A stretch of DNA of 64,000 nt from Euglena gracilis (GCA_039621445.1 CP154956.1:84688474-84752473); one strand, 5' to 3'. Positions 42,637 to 53,274 are shown, counted from the first letter of the stretch. The notes: generated by a model from the letters alone, not told the origin. Numbers and translations: made by a program.

Positions 42637-42793
42637 CCCCCCCCCCCGCCGTCCAAGACACACCGTGTCGTTGACACACACACCCGGCACTTTTCTGGAA
42701 CACCACTTGAGAGTTTTCGTTGAATGACTGTGTCGTTGACACCCCCCCCCTCTGTGTCAACGACACATGGACATTGGTCTTGGACAGCGGGGA
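42637..42793. mobile_element. MITE-like element, TTGTCCAAG family
   Basis: C-run, CGTCCAAGACACACCGTGTC, GTTGACAC at the left; TGTGTCAACGACACATGGAC and TTGGTCTTGGACAGCGGGG at the right. Internal GTGTCGTTGACAC palindromes. It shares ends with 26,585 and 51,862. Confidence 0.65.
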
Positions 42794-42828
42794 GGTAATG
42801 CCACCGTCAACATTTGTCTCTTTCAGGT

Positions 42829-42965
42829 GGTTTGGAAGCAAGCTGCCCACCTACGTCAGTCACCCCTGGGGCTGCCCCGACACTGCACAGGACCCTTTGT
42901 GATCAACGTCCGGAACCGTTGCATCGGTGGTGCCACCCACCCACGAATTTCTGTGTCCATGTGTG
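42829..42965 (+). CDS. Possible exon, unrecognised
   Basis: Follows a textbook acceptor (TTTGTCTCTTTCAG). One frame reads VVWKQAAHLRQSPLGLPRHC then GPFVINVRNRCIGG. GC-rich third positions. No start or family match; a second frame is also open. Confidence 0.3.
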
Positions 42966-43419
42966 TCGATGTGCATTGTTGTGTTTGTTTGCTTGTGTGC
43001 GCTTTGTGTGTGACCATGGCCGGGGTGATTTGGGCGCCCCCAAGGGTTGTTCTGTGGGTGGAATGAACCCCCCCCCTGTCTTAGGCTTTGCTGAAGCCCA
43101 CAATAGACATCTTTTCGACTGCATTTTCCTTGGGAACGATTTTTGCGAAGCATCGTGATGTGTTTTTTTTTTTTGCAATATTCAACGGTATTTTCTCAGA
43201 ACTTCACATAACAAGTTATGGGCGTTAATTTAGGGGCTGTTTCTCTGTTTTTAACGCGCCCAAAAATCTTCAGATTAAGGGTCGGTTCTCATCTACAAGA
43301 ACCGATCCAAACGCTTTTTTTCCACGTTTTCTCCCCCCTGTCTGAGCCTTCCCCCCCCCCCTCCTGCTCCACACCCTCTTTTCCGGCGCTTACCAAACAC
43401 CCCCCCCCCGGGAATTTGT

Positions 43420-43740
43420 CATGCCCCAGAACCTCTCAGAGTCCCACCAGGGAAGCTGCTTGGGCCAACCTCTCAGATGGCAGCTTCCCAGGTCGGGGGA
43501 CTGGCACCATCGCGTCCCGTCTTCCACTGGGGGAAGTGTGGGTTTCCCTCTTCAGTTCAGGACACACAAATCTGCTCCCCCCTCAGTCTCTGTGGGCCCT
43601 CTCCCCGTCTCCCGTGGTCCAGCGCTGTGGCCACCGCCCACAACACCGTCAATGGATTCTGCTGCCCACGCGGCACCACCGGGGCTGGACAAAGTGGTGC
43701 AGCTCCCCCGACTCTTTTGCGCCATTTGCCCCCCTCCCAC
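43420..43740 (+). CDS. Possible exon, frame uncertain
   Basis: GC-rich island open in all three plus frames. The most protein-like reads EAAWANLSDGSFPGRGTGTI then LPLGEVWVSLFSSGH. Not recognised. Confidence 0.25.
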
Positions 43741-43784
43741 TGCCTGGAAAAAGATTGTTTTCAGGTGCTCCGCCGGGAAAGGCA

Positions 43785-43995
43785 CGTCAAAAAAACATCG
43801 TTTGGGGCAAAAAAAGATATTTGATTTTTTCGACTTTTTTGACCCGGAAATGACCCAAACTGCATGGGTTTCGGGTTTAAAAAAACAGGGGGCCGGGGGG
43901 GGGGGGGTCGAAAAACGCTCATTTTCGACTGGAAAACAATTTTCCGGGTCCGCGAGGCCAAAAAAACATCGCTTCGGGCAAAAAAAAATTCCGAT
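43785..43995. repeat. Pair of AAAAAACATCG repeats
   Basis: AAAAAACATCGTTTGGGGCA and AAAAAACATCGCTTCGGGCA about 175 bp apart, each followed by an A-run and T-rich DNA, around a GGGG tract and inverted CGAAAA/TTTTCG words. Confidence 0.6.
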
Positions 43996-44483
43996 TTTTA
44001 TTTAGAATATAATTTGCATTGGTTTCATGCTTTGGCCTCATCGGTGGATGGGTGTAATAATTGACCAAGACAGTGGTGTAACCTCTCTCCTGTGTTATTT
44101 TCCAAAATTGTCCCACCGTCACAGTATTAATGGCTGAGGCCAAGTGTTTCCAAACACATCATAGGTGTTACACACATCAGGAACAAGGTTTGTGTATCTC
44201 AAGGTTAACAAAAAGAAGGTTCAGATGGAAGCCTAAACATAGGGCTCTAACCACAAACACAAAAGTTCGTCGACCATGGAGGTTGAGCAAGGTCCGAATG
44301 AGCCAATCCAATGCCTTTCCTTGTCCATCCCCGCCGGTCGCCAACCCCCGAGACCTTTAGTGTGCCATGCCCCTCCACCCATCCATCCCCCCCTTGTCCC
44401 GTCAGTCGTCGGGTTGTGACCGCGCGGATGTGTGTCCAGTTCGCCCCTCCTGGGCAACGGTGGAGGTCCGGCCAGCGCCAGCG

Positions 44484-44545
<62 letters not shown>
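44484..44545. repeat. (GT)n microsatellite
   Basis: About 30 uninterrupted GT units. Confidence 0.97.
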
Positions 44546-44548
<3 letters not shown>

Positions 44549-44559
44549 TGATTTCGGCA

Positions 44560-46040
44560 AAATTTGCGGATTTTGTTGCTTTTTTTGTTGTTGTTTTTTT
44601 TGCTTTTTTCCCTGGTTTTTCCCGGTTTATGCATTTGCCGAGGGTCCATGTTGAATCCCCCCCTCGTAAGCTCAAGTCGGCATCCAGGGGTGGCTTTTTG
44701 CAGCTTTCATGGAGGGGGCTGCTTTGTTGGTTCTGTGGGCACACATCTGCTTGTTGTCTGTCAAACAAACACCTGCCTCTGGTCCCACCTGGGTATCAGG
44801 TGGGACACCAGCCCCCCGGCTTTCAACCCCCCCCCAATGACAGGGTGCCAAATTATTGGAACCATCCTTTCGGCCTTCCCCCCCCCTGCCAGGTTACTTG
44901 GGCTCATTTTTTTTTAGCGTCGTAAGGTGCTTTCACATTAAAATGGAGGTGCCAAGTTACTGGAGCCATCTTTTTTTGCCTGGCACCCCGCCAAGTTATT
45001 TGGCCACTGCCAAGGTCCCGCCAGGTTATTGGGGGGGGGGGGGGCGGGTTAACATCAAACCCTGGTTGACCCTCCTCCTCCTCCTTGTGTGCAAACCCCC
45101 CAGTTGACCTCCTGCTTTGACTGATCTTGGCAGCCCCCCATTCTTTGCCTTTTTTGGGGCCATGTTGTCGAGAAACTGCCTTCAGACAGGAAACCATTTT
45201 CATCTTCCAACCTCATTTCTTTGTCCTCGCAGGACCAGTCATCATCCTCGGCGCTCAAGATCTGCACTCTGATCCAACTCCTCTTCCCATTCCAGCCCCC
45301 CCCCCCAAAGCCCTCATATTCTCACCCACTCACACCAGAATAGCAAACGTCTTTTGGGGCGTCCGTAACAGATCGGTGCACACTCCTTTGTTGCACCAAA
45401 GGTTTGTCGGAAGCTGGGCCTTCTCCCGGCCCCTGGGCACGAGGCTCCTTCCGATGGGTCCACTGTGCCAGTTTTAGCACAGCCAGCGCTGCCGTTGTTC
45501 CCACTCATTTCGGTCTGATTGTTTCCCCAGCTCGCCATCGCAGTCTGTCTGTGCTCCACTGTCTGCCTCTGCCCCCGCTGCTTTCTGACTGCACTGTCGT
45601 GTGACTTTTTTCCAGGCTTCCACCAATCGCCTATGACTCCAAAGCCAAAACGTGGTTATGGTGTAAAGATTCTTTTTCATTTTTCTCGCAATCTAAAGTC
45701 ATGTGCTATGAAGCCCTCAATGCATGCATAAGTGTGCAGACAAAAAGTTCCTCTGTGCATTTGTGTCCCCCTGGATGGATGCCCATGTCTTTTTTGCATG
45801 GATGCGCACCTGCGCAGCCACGGACCCGCGATTTATGCAAACCCGCATAGATTGATGCTGTTCCGAAATGCAGAAGCAAAGAAATCTGGCTGAACCCTGG
45901 ACTCGACTGCTGTGCCTCCTCCTCCTTGTATCATACTTTGACTGCTTTGCAGCACGCATTCCCTCGGTGCTCGCATTTCGAGCCTTTTCTTCTCCCTTGG
46001 TTTCAAGGACAACAATTCCCACCTGGATTCTACAGTCAGA
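44560..46040. other. Mostly non-coding, weak possible exons
   Basis: Frames at 45,127-45,477 (+) and 45,314-45,559 (-) overlap and show no motif. A lone copy of the TGCGCACCTGCGCA palindrome lies at 45,802-45,816. Confidence 0.35.
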
Positions 46041-46046
46041 GGGAAA

Positions 46047-46276
46047 CCCCCCATATCAGCAACCCCTCGCTCTGAACAATCCCCCAAAAATCAATTTTTG
46101 GCCATTTTTTGTCCGACACCCAAATATCAGCAATGCTGAATATAAGCAACCTTGACTGGACGTTGTGGAGGAATATTCATTAAAATGGCATTGGAACAGC
46201 AGACAAAGAAGTTCCAAATGTCAGCAACTGCTGGGGCAGGAACCCAAATATCTGGTTGCTTATATTTGGGGGGGGG
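46047..46276. mobile_element. MITE-like element, CCCCCC-ATATCAGCAACC ends
   Basis: Left CCCCCCATATCAGCAACC; right GGTTGCTTATATTTGGGGGG. Internal CCCAAATATCAGCAATGC and CCCAAATATCTGGTTGC. About 230 bp, non-coding. Confidence 0.6.
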
Positions 46277-46474
46277 ATTGGCGTGGGGGTGAGGGTACAC
46301 ATAGAATGCCCTGGACATTTTGAGGATTAATGTATCAATTGTAGTAGAAGCAAGTCATAATGGCAGGATTCTGCAGATTTTTTGGGATTTTGAGCAGTTG
46401 CACAGAGCGGGGGAGTTGACTCCCTTCCCCCAGGGCTGTATGGGAATCCCCGAAACCCTGTGTGTGGTGGGGTG

Positions 46475-46660
46475 GCCGGACCTGCCCCATCCTGGGGGGG
46501 GGAGGGGTGCGACCCCCCCCACCAGGTGGGGGGGGGTGCGACCCCCCACCACCCTTGGGCAAAATTTCAAGACCCCCAGGAAGGTTTTTATTTGGGGGTT
46601 TGTATTTGGGTTTCTTTTAAATATTTGGGGGGGGTGGGGGTAGACCACCCCCAACCACCA
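46475..46660. repeat. Repeat family G-like, G-run rich
   Basis: Alternating GGGGGG and CCCCCC runs, then AATTTCAAGACCCCCAGGAA and GGTTTTTATTTGGGGG. Confidence 0.45.
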
Positions 46661-46829
46661 TGGAACCGCCCAAAAATATTCCTTTGGTGAAACAGGATAA
46701 ATTTGACACATCATTGGTGCCGGTAATGGGAAGAACACTGACAGACGCCGTGTGAGCGGCGTGAGATGGAATAAACCCCAAATAATTTCATTGTGACAGT
46801 TTTCGGTCATTGTTGGATCAGGGGGGTCG

Positions 46830-46992
46830 GGGAAATTTTTTGAGTATTGATGGAATAGGGTTAGGGTTAGGAGTTCGGCCGTATTTTTGGCCTAATTTAC
46901 AAATTAGTGTGGAGTGTACAAGTTAGGCCTGAAGTTAGGCCGAACTCCTAACCCCAACCCTATTCCATCAATTACGCAAAAAAATTTGGATC
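46830..46992. mobile_element. Inverted-repeat (foldback) element with TTAGGG-like words
   Basis: The inner arms, TTGATGGAATAGGGTTAGGG onward (46,847-46,880) and the inverse (46,938-46,971), differ at one position. Pairing continues imperfectly outward (AAATTTTTTGAG... / ...GCAAAAAAATTT). A loop of about 57 bp contains TTAGGCC words. MITE-like. Confidence 0.7.
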
Positions 46993-47099
46993 CTTAATCC
47001 AGTTATGTGGCCCCCCGGGGGGCATTTAGTTGGACCTGCCTTTTATGTTTGGGGGGTTAGGCCCCCCCCCCCTACGGAAAGGGCTCGTGCGGCCGTTGG

Positions 47100-47290
47100 C
47101 CTCTGGTGAGCGAAGCCACAGCTCTGACAGGTGACTCAGCCGGCAGAGGGCAGCCCACCACCCCAGCCCCCTCGCTCTGGATCAGCCCAGCTGCGTCGCC
47201 CACCCCATCGACCAGTCGGGGCTCCGGACGGCGCTGGGCGGGGCGGGGCGGGCGGGATATGCCACCCTTCTCCACCCGGACACACCCAAC
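47100..47290 (+). CDS. Weak possible exon
   Basis: GC-rich island; a plus frame reads SEATALTGDSAGRGQPTTPA then SRGSGRRWAGRGG, and a minus frame is equally open. No motif. Confidence 0.2.
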
Positions 47291-47339
47291 ATATTTTTTT
47301 AGGAGGTTATGCCTCCCGCAAACACATCTATATGCATAG

Positions 47340-47341
47340 GT

Positions 47342-47384
<43 letters not shown>

Positions 47385-47486
47385 ATCTATATCTATATCT
47401 ATATATACATATATATCCTTATGTCTATAATCTATATCTATATCTATATATACATATACATATATATATATATATGCACGCGTGTG

Positions 47487-47560
<74 letters not shown>
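47340..47560. repeat. Compound (TA)(GT)(ATATCT)(TA)(CA)(TA) microsatellite
   Basis: (TA)n(GT)n, CTATATCTATAT units, (TA)n, GTGTATACAC, (CA)n, (TA)n. The outer half is roughly the inverse of the first half, so it can fold. Confidence 0.95.
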
Positions 47561-47561
<1 letters not shown>

Positions 47562-48058
47562 GGCATCTCCAACTATACGACCCGCGAGTCGGATAGTTGA
47601 GAGCGGAGGGGGGGATCGTATGGTGGGACCCAGGTCCGACCTTCGGGGGAAAGTCGGGGTTATGGATAGGGCCAGGGTTCCGGCCGGCGGGCCGTGGGGC
47701 ACCCATTTTGGGGAAGTTAGGGAGAAGTTAGGCCGCATCCCGGACGAATTTGGGCCGAATTTCGGCCGAATTCGGGCAAATTTGAGCCTAGGTGCGTTGT
47801 CGAAAATCTTCCAAAATGGGAACCTAACTTCCGGCCTAACTTCATCCCTAAAATTGGGCAATTTTCGGCACGCCGATCTTAACCTTAACCCTATTCCTAA
47901 AATTAAGTGGGTACCCTCCCCGGATCGGGTACCCAGAAACCACGCGTTTCCCAGGCGCCGCGGGACCGAGAAGTCGAAAAGTGGGACCCGGGTCCCACCA
48001 TATGACCCCCTCCCTGCTCATTCGACCCGCGGGTCGTATAGTTGGGAGCTGCCATATA
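47555..48058. mobile_element. 500-bp MITE with about 80-bp TIRs
   Basis: Left ATATATGGCATCTCCAACTA, TACGACCCGCGAGTCG and on to GTATGGTGGGACCCAGGTCC; the right arm reverse-complemented gives ATATATGGCAGCTCCCAACT, TACGACCCGCGGGTCG and CATATGGTGGGACCCGGGTC. The core has repeated TTAGGCCG, AATTTCGGCCGAATT and CCTAACTTC words. It inserted at a (TA)n tract, which may hide a TA-type duplication. Confidence 0.8.
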
Positions 48059-48089
48059 TTATACAGTTATATATGCCCTCAAGGCAAGT

Positions 48090-48330
48090 GGCCCAGGCAC
48101 ACTCCCATGTGCAGCAAGAGCCATACACAGCCTGCTCCAGCAGTTTGCTTCCAACCCCCCCCCCTTTCCCATCTTTCATGTTGGACGCCGTGGAGTGGGA
48201 CACTGGTGCCCGCAGCGATGGCCCACCGGAGTCCCCCCCCGTCATTGGTGGACCAGGAGCTTGTGCTCGCAGCCGCCACGCTTCCCTGTGAGATCTCTGG
48301 CATCTGTGTTGTGTCCACTCCACCTTTGGT
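48090..48330 (+). CDS. Possible exon, frame uncertain
   Basis: GC-rich; one frame reads LDAVEWDTGARSDGPPESPP then GGPGACARS. Another plus and a minus frame are open too. Unrecognised. Confidence 0.2.
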
Positions 48331-48869
48331 GTGAGTCCCAACGGACCAAAAAAAATTGACCCCATCGATGGAGCAATGTGGCACAGCAAGCAGGTTTGCC
48401 TCCCAGTGGTTTGAATGGGTGAACTTTTCCGGCTGTGTTCTATCCCTGCTGCCAAACCCCGATGGTTGCATCCAATGAAATGTCAGTTGCACACATTATT
48501 TGATTTGGATCGGTAGATGGTGTATCTGTTCATTTTCAGGTGCCAGTATGCATATTTTGTATCATGTTTGTTGTGTCACACGGATGTGTCGTGGCATATG
48601 CATCATGTGCAGTGTGTCAATTCTTATGGATCATGTATGCAGAGATTTCAAGCACACAACTCCATTCATTGGTTGTATGTGTGGCGTGAAATCAGATGAA
48701 CCTCTTCCTGCGGGGAAGGGGGGATCCAGCCAGTGAAACGGGTCCAAATTTTGCTGGCCAACTCAAAATTTTATTCAAAAGGAGATTTTTCCCTGATTGG
48801 CAGTTTGTGTGTGTGTGTGTGTGTATTTTTGCAGTTTCGATTTTTTGGACCCACGTGGTTGGTGGCCTT

Positions 48870-48975
48870 GTAGGGGGGGGGGGGCAGGGGGGGGGGGAGG
48901 AAAAGGGGGGGGGGGGGGGGATGGGGGGGGGGGGGGGGGGAGGGGGGTGTGCTGCGGGGGGTGGGTGGGGGGGGG
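48870..48975. repeat. Poly(G) cluster
   Basis: About 100 bp with over 80 percent G in runs of 5-12. G-quadruplex-prone. Frames across it are poly-Gly/Pro artefacts. Confidence 0.95.
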
Positions 48976-49131
48976 CACAACTGCGGTTTTTTGCGTTTTT
49001 TTTGTGTGTTTTTGGTTTTGGTAAAATTTCAGTTTATGGGGGGGGGGGGCGAGTCAACCAGCTTTTTTCCCAGCCACAACGAATCTTCCTGCCTGAGCTG
49101 GACCCCCCATGGGGGAGTTAAGCTGGAAGGG

Positions 49132-49636
49132 CAGGGTCGGATATAAAGAGGGCGTACGCTGTTCAGCTTGAAGGGGTGTCCCCCAACCCCCCTCTTGGAG
49201 CGGACGGGGGGGGGGGTCCAAAGGGGGTACCCGAGACCCCCTCAAGGGGGTGTGTGTAAGGGGTCCCTGGCCACTCACCACACAACAAACTGGGCCAGAA
49301 GCGAATTTAGCACCGGCCATAAACAGACAAGGAGCCTAAGTGCAACTCAGGGTTGCCCGAGACCCCCACCAAAAAAGGTCGAATTTTCCTTTCTGACGCT
49401 TCAAACAGGGAAAAAAATTAGCACTTTTGAAAAATTTTGCCCAAAAAGTACCCAAAATGGCACTTTTGGCCGTTTTGGTGGGTTTTCTCGGCCCAGTATA
49501 TCACGCCGGGCCGAAAATCGGTCACCCGGACCGGACCGCGCCTCTGATTAGGTTGGGGGTGTCCCCCCACCCCCCCCCTGGTGGACGCTGTGGAGAGGGG
49601 TTCAACCCACCCCACCTGCCCTTATATCGAACTCTG
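49132..49636. mobile_element. Family A 'CAGGG' TIR element
   Basis: Begins CAGGGTCGGATATAAAGAGG and ends CTTATATCGAACTCTG. The core has CCCAAAATGGCACTTTTGGC, CACGCCGGGCCGAAAATC and GATTAGGTTGGGGGTGTCCC. About 505 bp. It directly follows a family C fragment (49,060-49,125). Confidence 0.75.
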
Positions 49637-49639
49637 AGG

Positions 49640-50310
49640 GGATGCGGATTGCATAATCTTGTGCAATCCCGCATAATTTGCTTTTTTGGGGGAAATATGA
49701 GGAATGAAAGGTCCAGAAAAGCATTTAAAACAGTTGCTTTTTGTTTCAGAGAACATTTTGTATCGTTTTTGGATGATTTTCTGCATTCTTTTTACGTAAA
49801 ATTATAATTGTTCATTATACAGGGGGTAGAAAAGTTTGACCGCATGATGCCACATGATCCTGCACAGTTTTCAAGGTCAAAACTGACCCAAAAACCCCAG
49901 GTGCTTTTTTTGTAGTTTCAGACTTTTTCCACGGTGAATCCTCTTTTTTTTGTCACACAACTGCATCGATTTTTGTGATTTATCCAATGTTTCTGTTGAA
50001 TTATCTTCTTAGTGTGTTTTGCTCATTGTTACACAGAGGAGGGGGTTGTTATTTGGCAGTCAGGGTTGGTCCTGAGAGAGGCAGAGGCAGGGATGTATGG
50101 AAAGCAGACAATTTCTGAAGCCAGAGGTGACCCTGCCTTTGCACCTCAAAAATTTGGCTGAAAAATCCAACCCAGCTGGATTTGGGTTTTTTGCCTGTCT
50201 TTGCAGCTTGCCTACCCCTCACCCCACCAATGTTTGCCATTTCTCATAACGTTGTGTGTGTTTTATCTCAAAAAATGGTTGGATTTGAATGCACTAAACC
50301 AAAACCAAAA
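49640..50310. other. Non-coding, T-rich
   Basis: No gene or repeat-family signature recognised. Confidence 0.5.
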
Positions 50311-50317
50311 TATTGCA

Positions 50318-50480
50318 TTTGCGCTTGGCCCCCCTCCTCCCTACATGCAAATTTGGCCCCCCTAAAGTTTGGCTTTTGGTCTTCTGCACATGGCCGCCGA
50401 AATTCTGAACATGCAAACTTGGCCCCCTGAGGTTGGCCCTTCTGGCCTTACCTCCAATCATGGGCGGGGACTTATCTGGG
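50318..50480. repeat. Repeat family B copy, uninterrupted at the hAT target
   Basis: CTACATGCAAATTTGGCCCC, CTAAAGTTTGGCTTTTGGTC, ATGGCCGCCGAAATTCTGAA and CATGCAAACTTGGCCCCCTG. The last segment is the intact equivalent of the site broken at 10,601/12,216. Confidence 0.75.
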
Positions 50481-50509
50481 CACTGCGCATTTGTTGGGGG
50501 GGCGAGTTT

Positions 50510-50660
50510 CCGCTGTGCTGCGTTGGGGGTGCCGTGTACCGCCGTAGCGGTGCTCGGGCCCTCCTTGCCCAGCACTCCTTCCCCGGGCGGGGTGACGCCA
50601 GCTGCTCCAGTGCAATCCCCGCACTCACCTATTATTTCTCCTCCCAGCCCTTCTTCCATA
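50510..50660 (+). CDS. Duplicated GC-rich segment, possible exon (copy 2)
   Basis: Counterpart of 30,500-30,665. Candidate frame QHSFPGRGDASCSS then ALTYYFSSQPFFH. Frame and splice limits uncertain. Confidence 0.25.
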
Positions 50661-51234
50661 TGGTGGGCAGGCATGGCATCCCCCCCCCGTGGCACTTGGA
50701 TTCCTTCCAAACTTAGCCCTTTAGTTTGCCCCATCCCTCGCTGGTGATTCTGTGCTGGCGAACGGTTGTGCAACCTCTGGCTGTTTGGGCCCTCTCCTCT
50801 TTACAAACAAATTAAGCCTCCAAAGACCTCTGGTTTTGTCTTCTCCCCAAATTTCGGTTTAGCTCGCATTTCACCCATCGAGGGTCCTGGACTGCAAACT
50901 CGGACATACAAAGTTTGCCCTATGTTTGTCCTGTGTCAAGCGTGAACAGTTGTCTTTGTCTGTGTTGGTGTGTCCACTAACAAACTATTTAGTTGGGCTC
51001 AGGCTTGTACATACCGCTCTCCTTGGCTTTTGCATGGCGTAACCGTCTCTTATTTGTCTCAGTCCTCTGGCACTTTTAACATCGACCCAACCTTTATACA
51101 CTCACCCAATCTTCATAGGAAAGGAAAACCCCAAAATACGAATGTAAAATTTGGTTTCCACCCCAATGTTCAACAATCCCCTTCGTTTTCCCCAGAGCCC
51201 ATTTTTATTGACCCCTCTCTTGCTTATGCAGGTT

Positions 51235-51580
51235 TGCGTATGAATATGTATGTATGCATGTATGTATGTACGTATGTATGTATGTATGTATGTACGTATG
51301 TATGTATGTATGTATGTATGTATGTATGTATGTATGTATGTATGTATGTATGTATGTATGTATGTATGTATGTATGTATGTATGTATGTAGGTATGTAGG
51401 TATGTATGTATGTATGTATGTACGTTTGTATGTATTTATGTACGTACATACGTGTGTATGTAGGTATGTAGGTATGTATGTATGTCTGTTTGTTTGTCTG
51501 TATGTATGGATGCATTTATGTATTCATTTCTGTATGTATGTCTCTATGCATGTCTGCATGTACGTATGTGTGCATGCATG
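51235..51580. repeat. (TATG)n tetranucleotide repeat
   Basis: About 340 bp of TATG units with TACG, TAGG and TCTG variants. The Met-Tyr-Val-Cys frames are artefacts. Confidence 0.97.
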
Positions 51581-51585
51581 TACCT

Positions 51586-51831
51586 CCCCCCCCCCTTGTC
51601 CAATGAACGCCCTTGCCCAATGAACAGAGGGTGTCCGGATCGTCTGGACACCATATACCTTTGTTCGTTTGTGTCCGGATCATCTGGACACCATATACCT
51701 TTGTTCGTTCGTGTCCGGATCGTTGTCACCATATAATTTTCATAGTTTAATGAGCGAACCCCCATGCCCAATGAACGTCCCCCGTCCAGACCGTCCAGAT
51801 TGTCATTTTGTGTTCATTGGGCTTGGGGGGG
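51586..51831. mobile_element. MITE-like element with CCAATGAACG ends and internal 39-bp repeats
   Basis: Left C-run, TTGTCCAATGAACGCCC; right GTTCATTGGGCTTGGGGGG. Inside are two and a half units of GTGTCCGGATCRTCTGGACA followed by CCATATACCTTTGTTCGTT. Its C-run plus TTGTCC start resembles the next element. Confidence 0.65.
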
Positions 51832-51861
51832 TGTATGCATGGATGTATTATGTGTGTATTG

Positions 51862-52036
51862 CCCCCCCCCTTGTCCAAGGCACACCGAGTCGTTGACACA
51901 CACCTGTGTCACTTTTACAGGACACTAGCTGACATTTTATTTGATGTGCAGTGCTCTTTGAAAGGCTTGTTGTTGGCACACACACCTGTGTCAATGCCAT
52001 TTTCCTGGAACATTGGTATGTCTTGGACCAGGGGGG
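51862..52036. mobile_element. MITE-like element, TTGTCCAAG family
   Basis: C-run, TTGTCCAAGGCACACCGAG, TCGTTGACAC at the left; TGTGTCAATGCCATTTTCCT, GGAACATTGG and TCTTGGACCAGGGGGG at the right. Most compact copy of the family (175 bp). Confidence 0.7.
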
Positions 52037-52202
52037 TATGTGTGTTTGTATGCCCATGGCGAGTATCAAGTTGACACCTTTTAGGGAGGTATCAAATTTA
52101 TATCTGCCACATATATAAACACATGGAAAGTATTAAGTTGAATCCCCCCAGAGGGGGTTTTTGGTTGTTGACAGAATCAGGTTGAGGTTAGAGTTTAGAA
52201 CA

Positions 52203-52516
52203 ACGTTCGAAATAAAGAGGGTGTCCCATCTTTGGGTGGGAGTGCCCCCCCCCCCGCCCTGACAGACCGAAGGGGGTGTCCAGACCCCAACCCCACAAAA
52301 ATGGTTTTTTTCCTTCCAGCACTTTTGCGCCGAACATTTTGGGTCATTTTGACTTTTTTTGCCAAACTGTGCCCAAAAATAGCATTTTGGGTCAATTTTG
52401 GGGTGAAATTTTTCGGCCTGGCACGTTTTGTTCTGGGCTGAAAATCAATGATTTTGCTGCTTTACTGTTTAGGTGGGGGTGACCACCACCTGCAATGCCC
52501 CTACATATAGAACCCT
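52203..52516. mobile_element. Family A element
   Basis: Starts near ACGTTCGAAATAAAGAGGG and ends ACATATAGAACCCTG. It has the AAAATAGCATTTTGGGTCAA and CGGCCTGGCACG core and TTTAGGTGGGGGTGACC. More diverged than other copies. Confidence 0.6.
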
Positions 52517-53019
52517 GCTTTCGGCTTATCTTTAGGCCAAATCCATGCATTTAACGTCAGCCAAAAGCAAGCCTGAAAGTTGCCGAACCCCAACCCTATT
52601 TCTTCCATCACCAAAATCCTCTCATGGGGGATCAAAGAATTTTTGCCAAATTACCTTGAGGCCACTAGAACTACCCCCATGCCATTTCCACCTTCCTCTC
52701 GGTTTGCTTCTTTGCATTGGTGGCAAACCTCGGGGGTGGGGTTCTCAAATGAACAGGATGTTGAAATCTTTGCAGATTTGGAAGCACCAAACTCACTTGA
52801 TTTTGGGGGTCTTATTGGTAGCAAAACCCACCGGACCCACCCCAGGGCTGAGGGCTCGCCACGGCACAGGCAGAGTTGAACATTCACGGCGCTAGAAAGT
52901 GAATGATCAGCCCGGTCCCCTCGGCCCCCCCAGTGAAACAAATGCACAGCTCCATCAGTTATGTTCCAACACTCCCCAGGAAACTGTCACACCCAATAAA
53001 GTTTCAGGGTCCCGTGTGC

Positions 53020-53205
53020 CCCCCCCTGCTTAAATGCAAGCTTGCCCCCTCAAAGTTGGCCTTTGGCCTGAACTTGCGATTTTGTCCCTCCATTTTTTTA
53101 CCCTCTTTGGCTTTATTCTGCGCTTGGCCCGCCGAAATTCTTCACGCGCGAGCTTGGCCCTAGGGTTGGACCCAATGTTTACTTTCACTCATGGCCCAGG
53201 GTGCT
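53020..53205. repeat. Repeat family B copy
   Basis: TTAAATGCAAGCTTGCCCCC, CAAAGTTGGCCTTTGGCCTG, GCGCTTGGCCCGCCGAAATT and TCACTCATGGCCCAGGG. Confidence 0.7.
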
Positions 53206-53274
53206 GGGGACCCTGGCGGGGACATGCCAGGGTCCCCATCACTGGCCAACCTGTCACGTGCCAGTTTGCCCGGT

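Noticed and set aside
42637-42800. Introner-type intron-generating elements
   Set aside because: Right ends are followed by GTAATG or GTAAGG, which superficially look like donors, but no matching AG end or exon context was found on both sides.
46860-46880. Chromosome end / telomere
   Set aside because: Only two TTAGGG-like units, inside inverted arms and far from the window end.
50970-51623. 217-codon Met-Tyr-Val-Cys protein
   Set aside because: Translation of the (TATG)n repeat.
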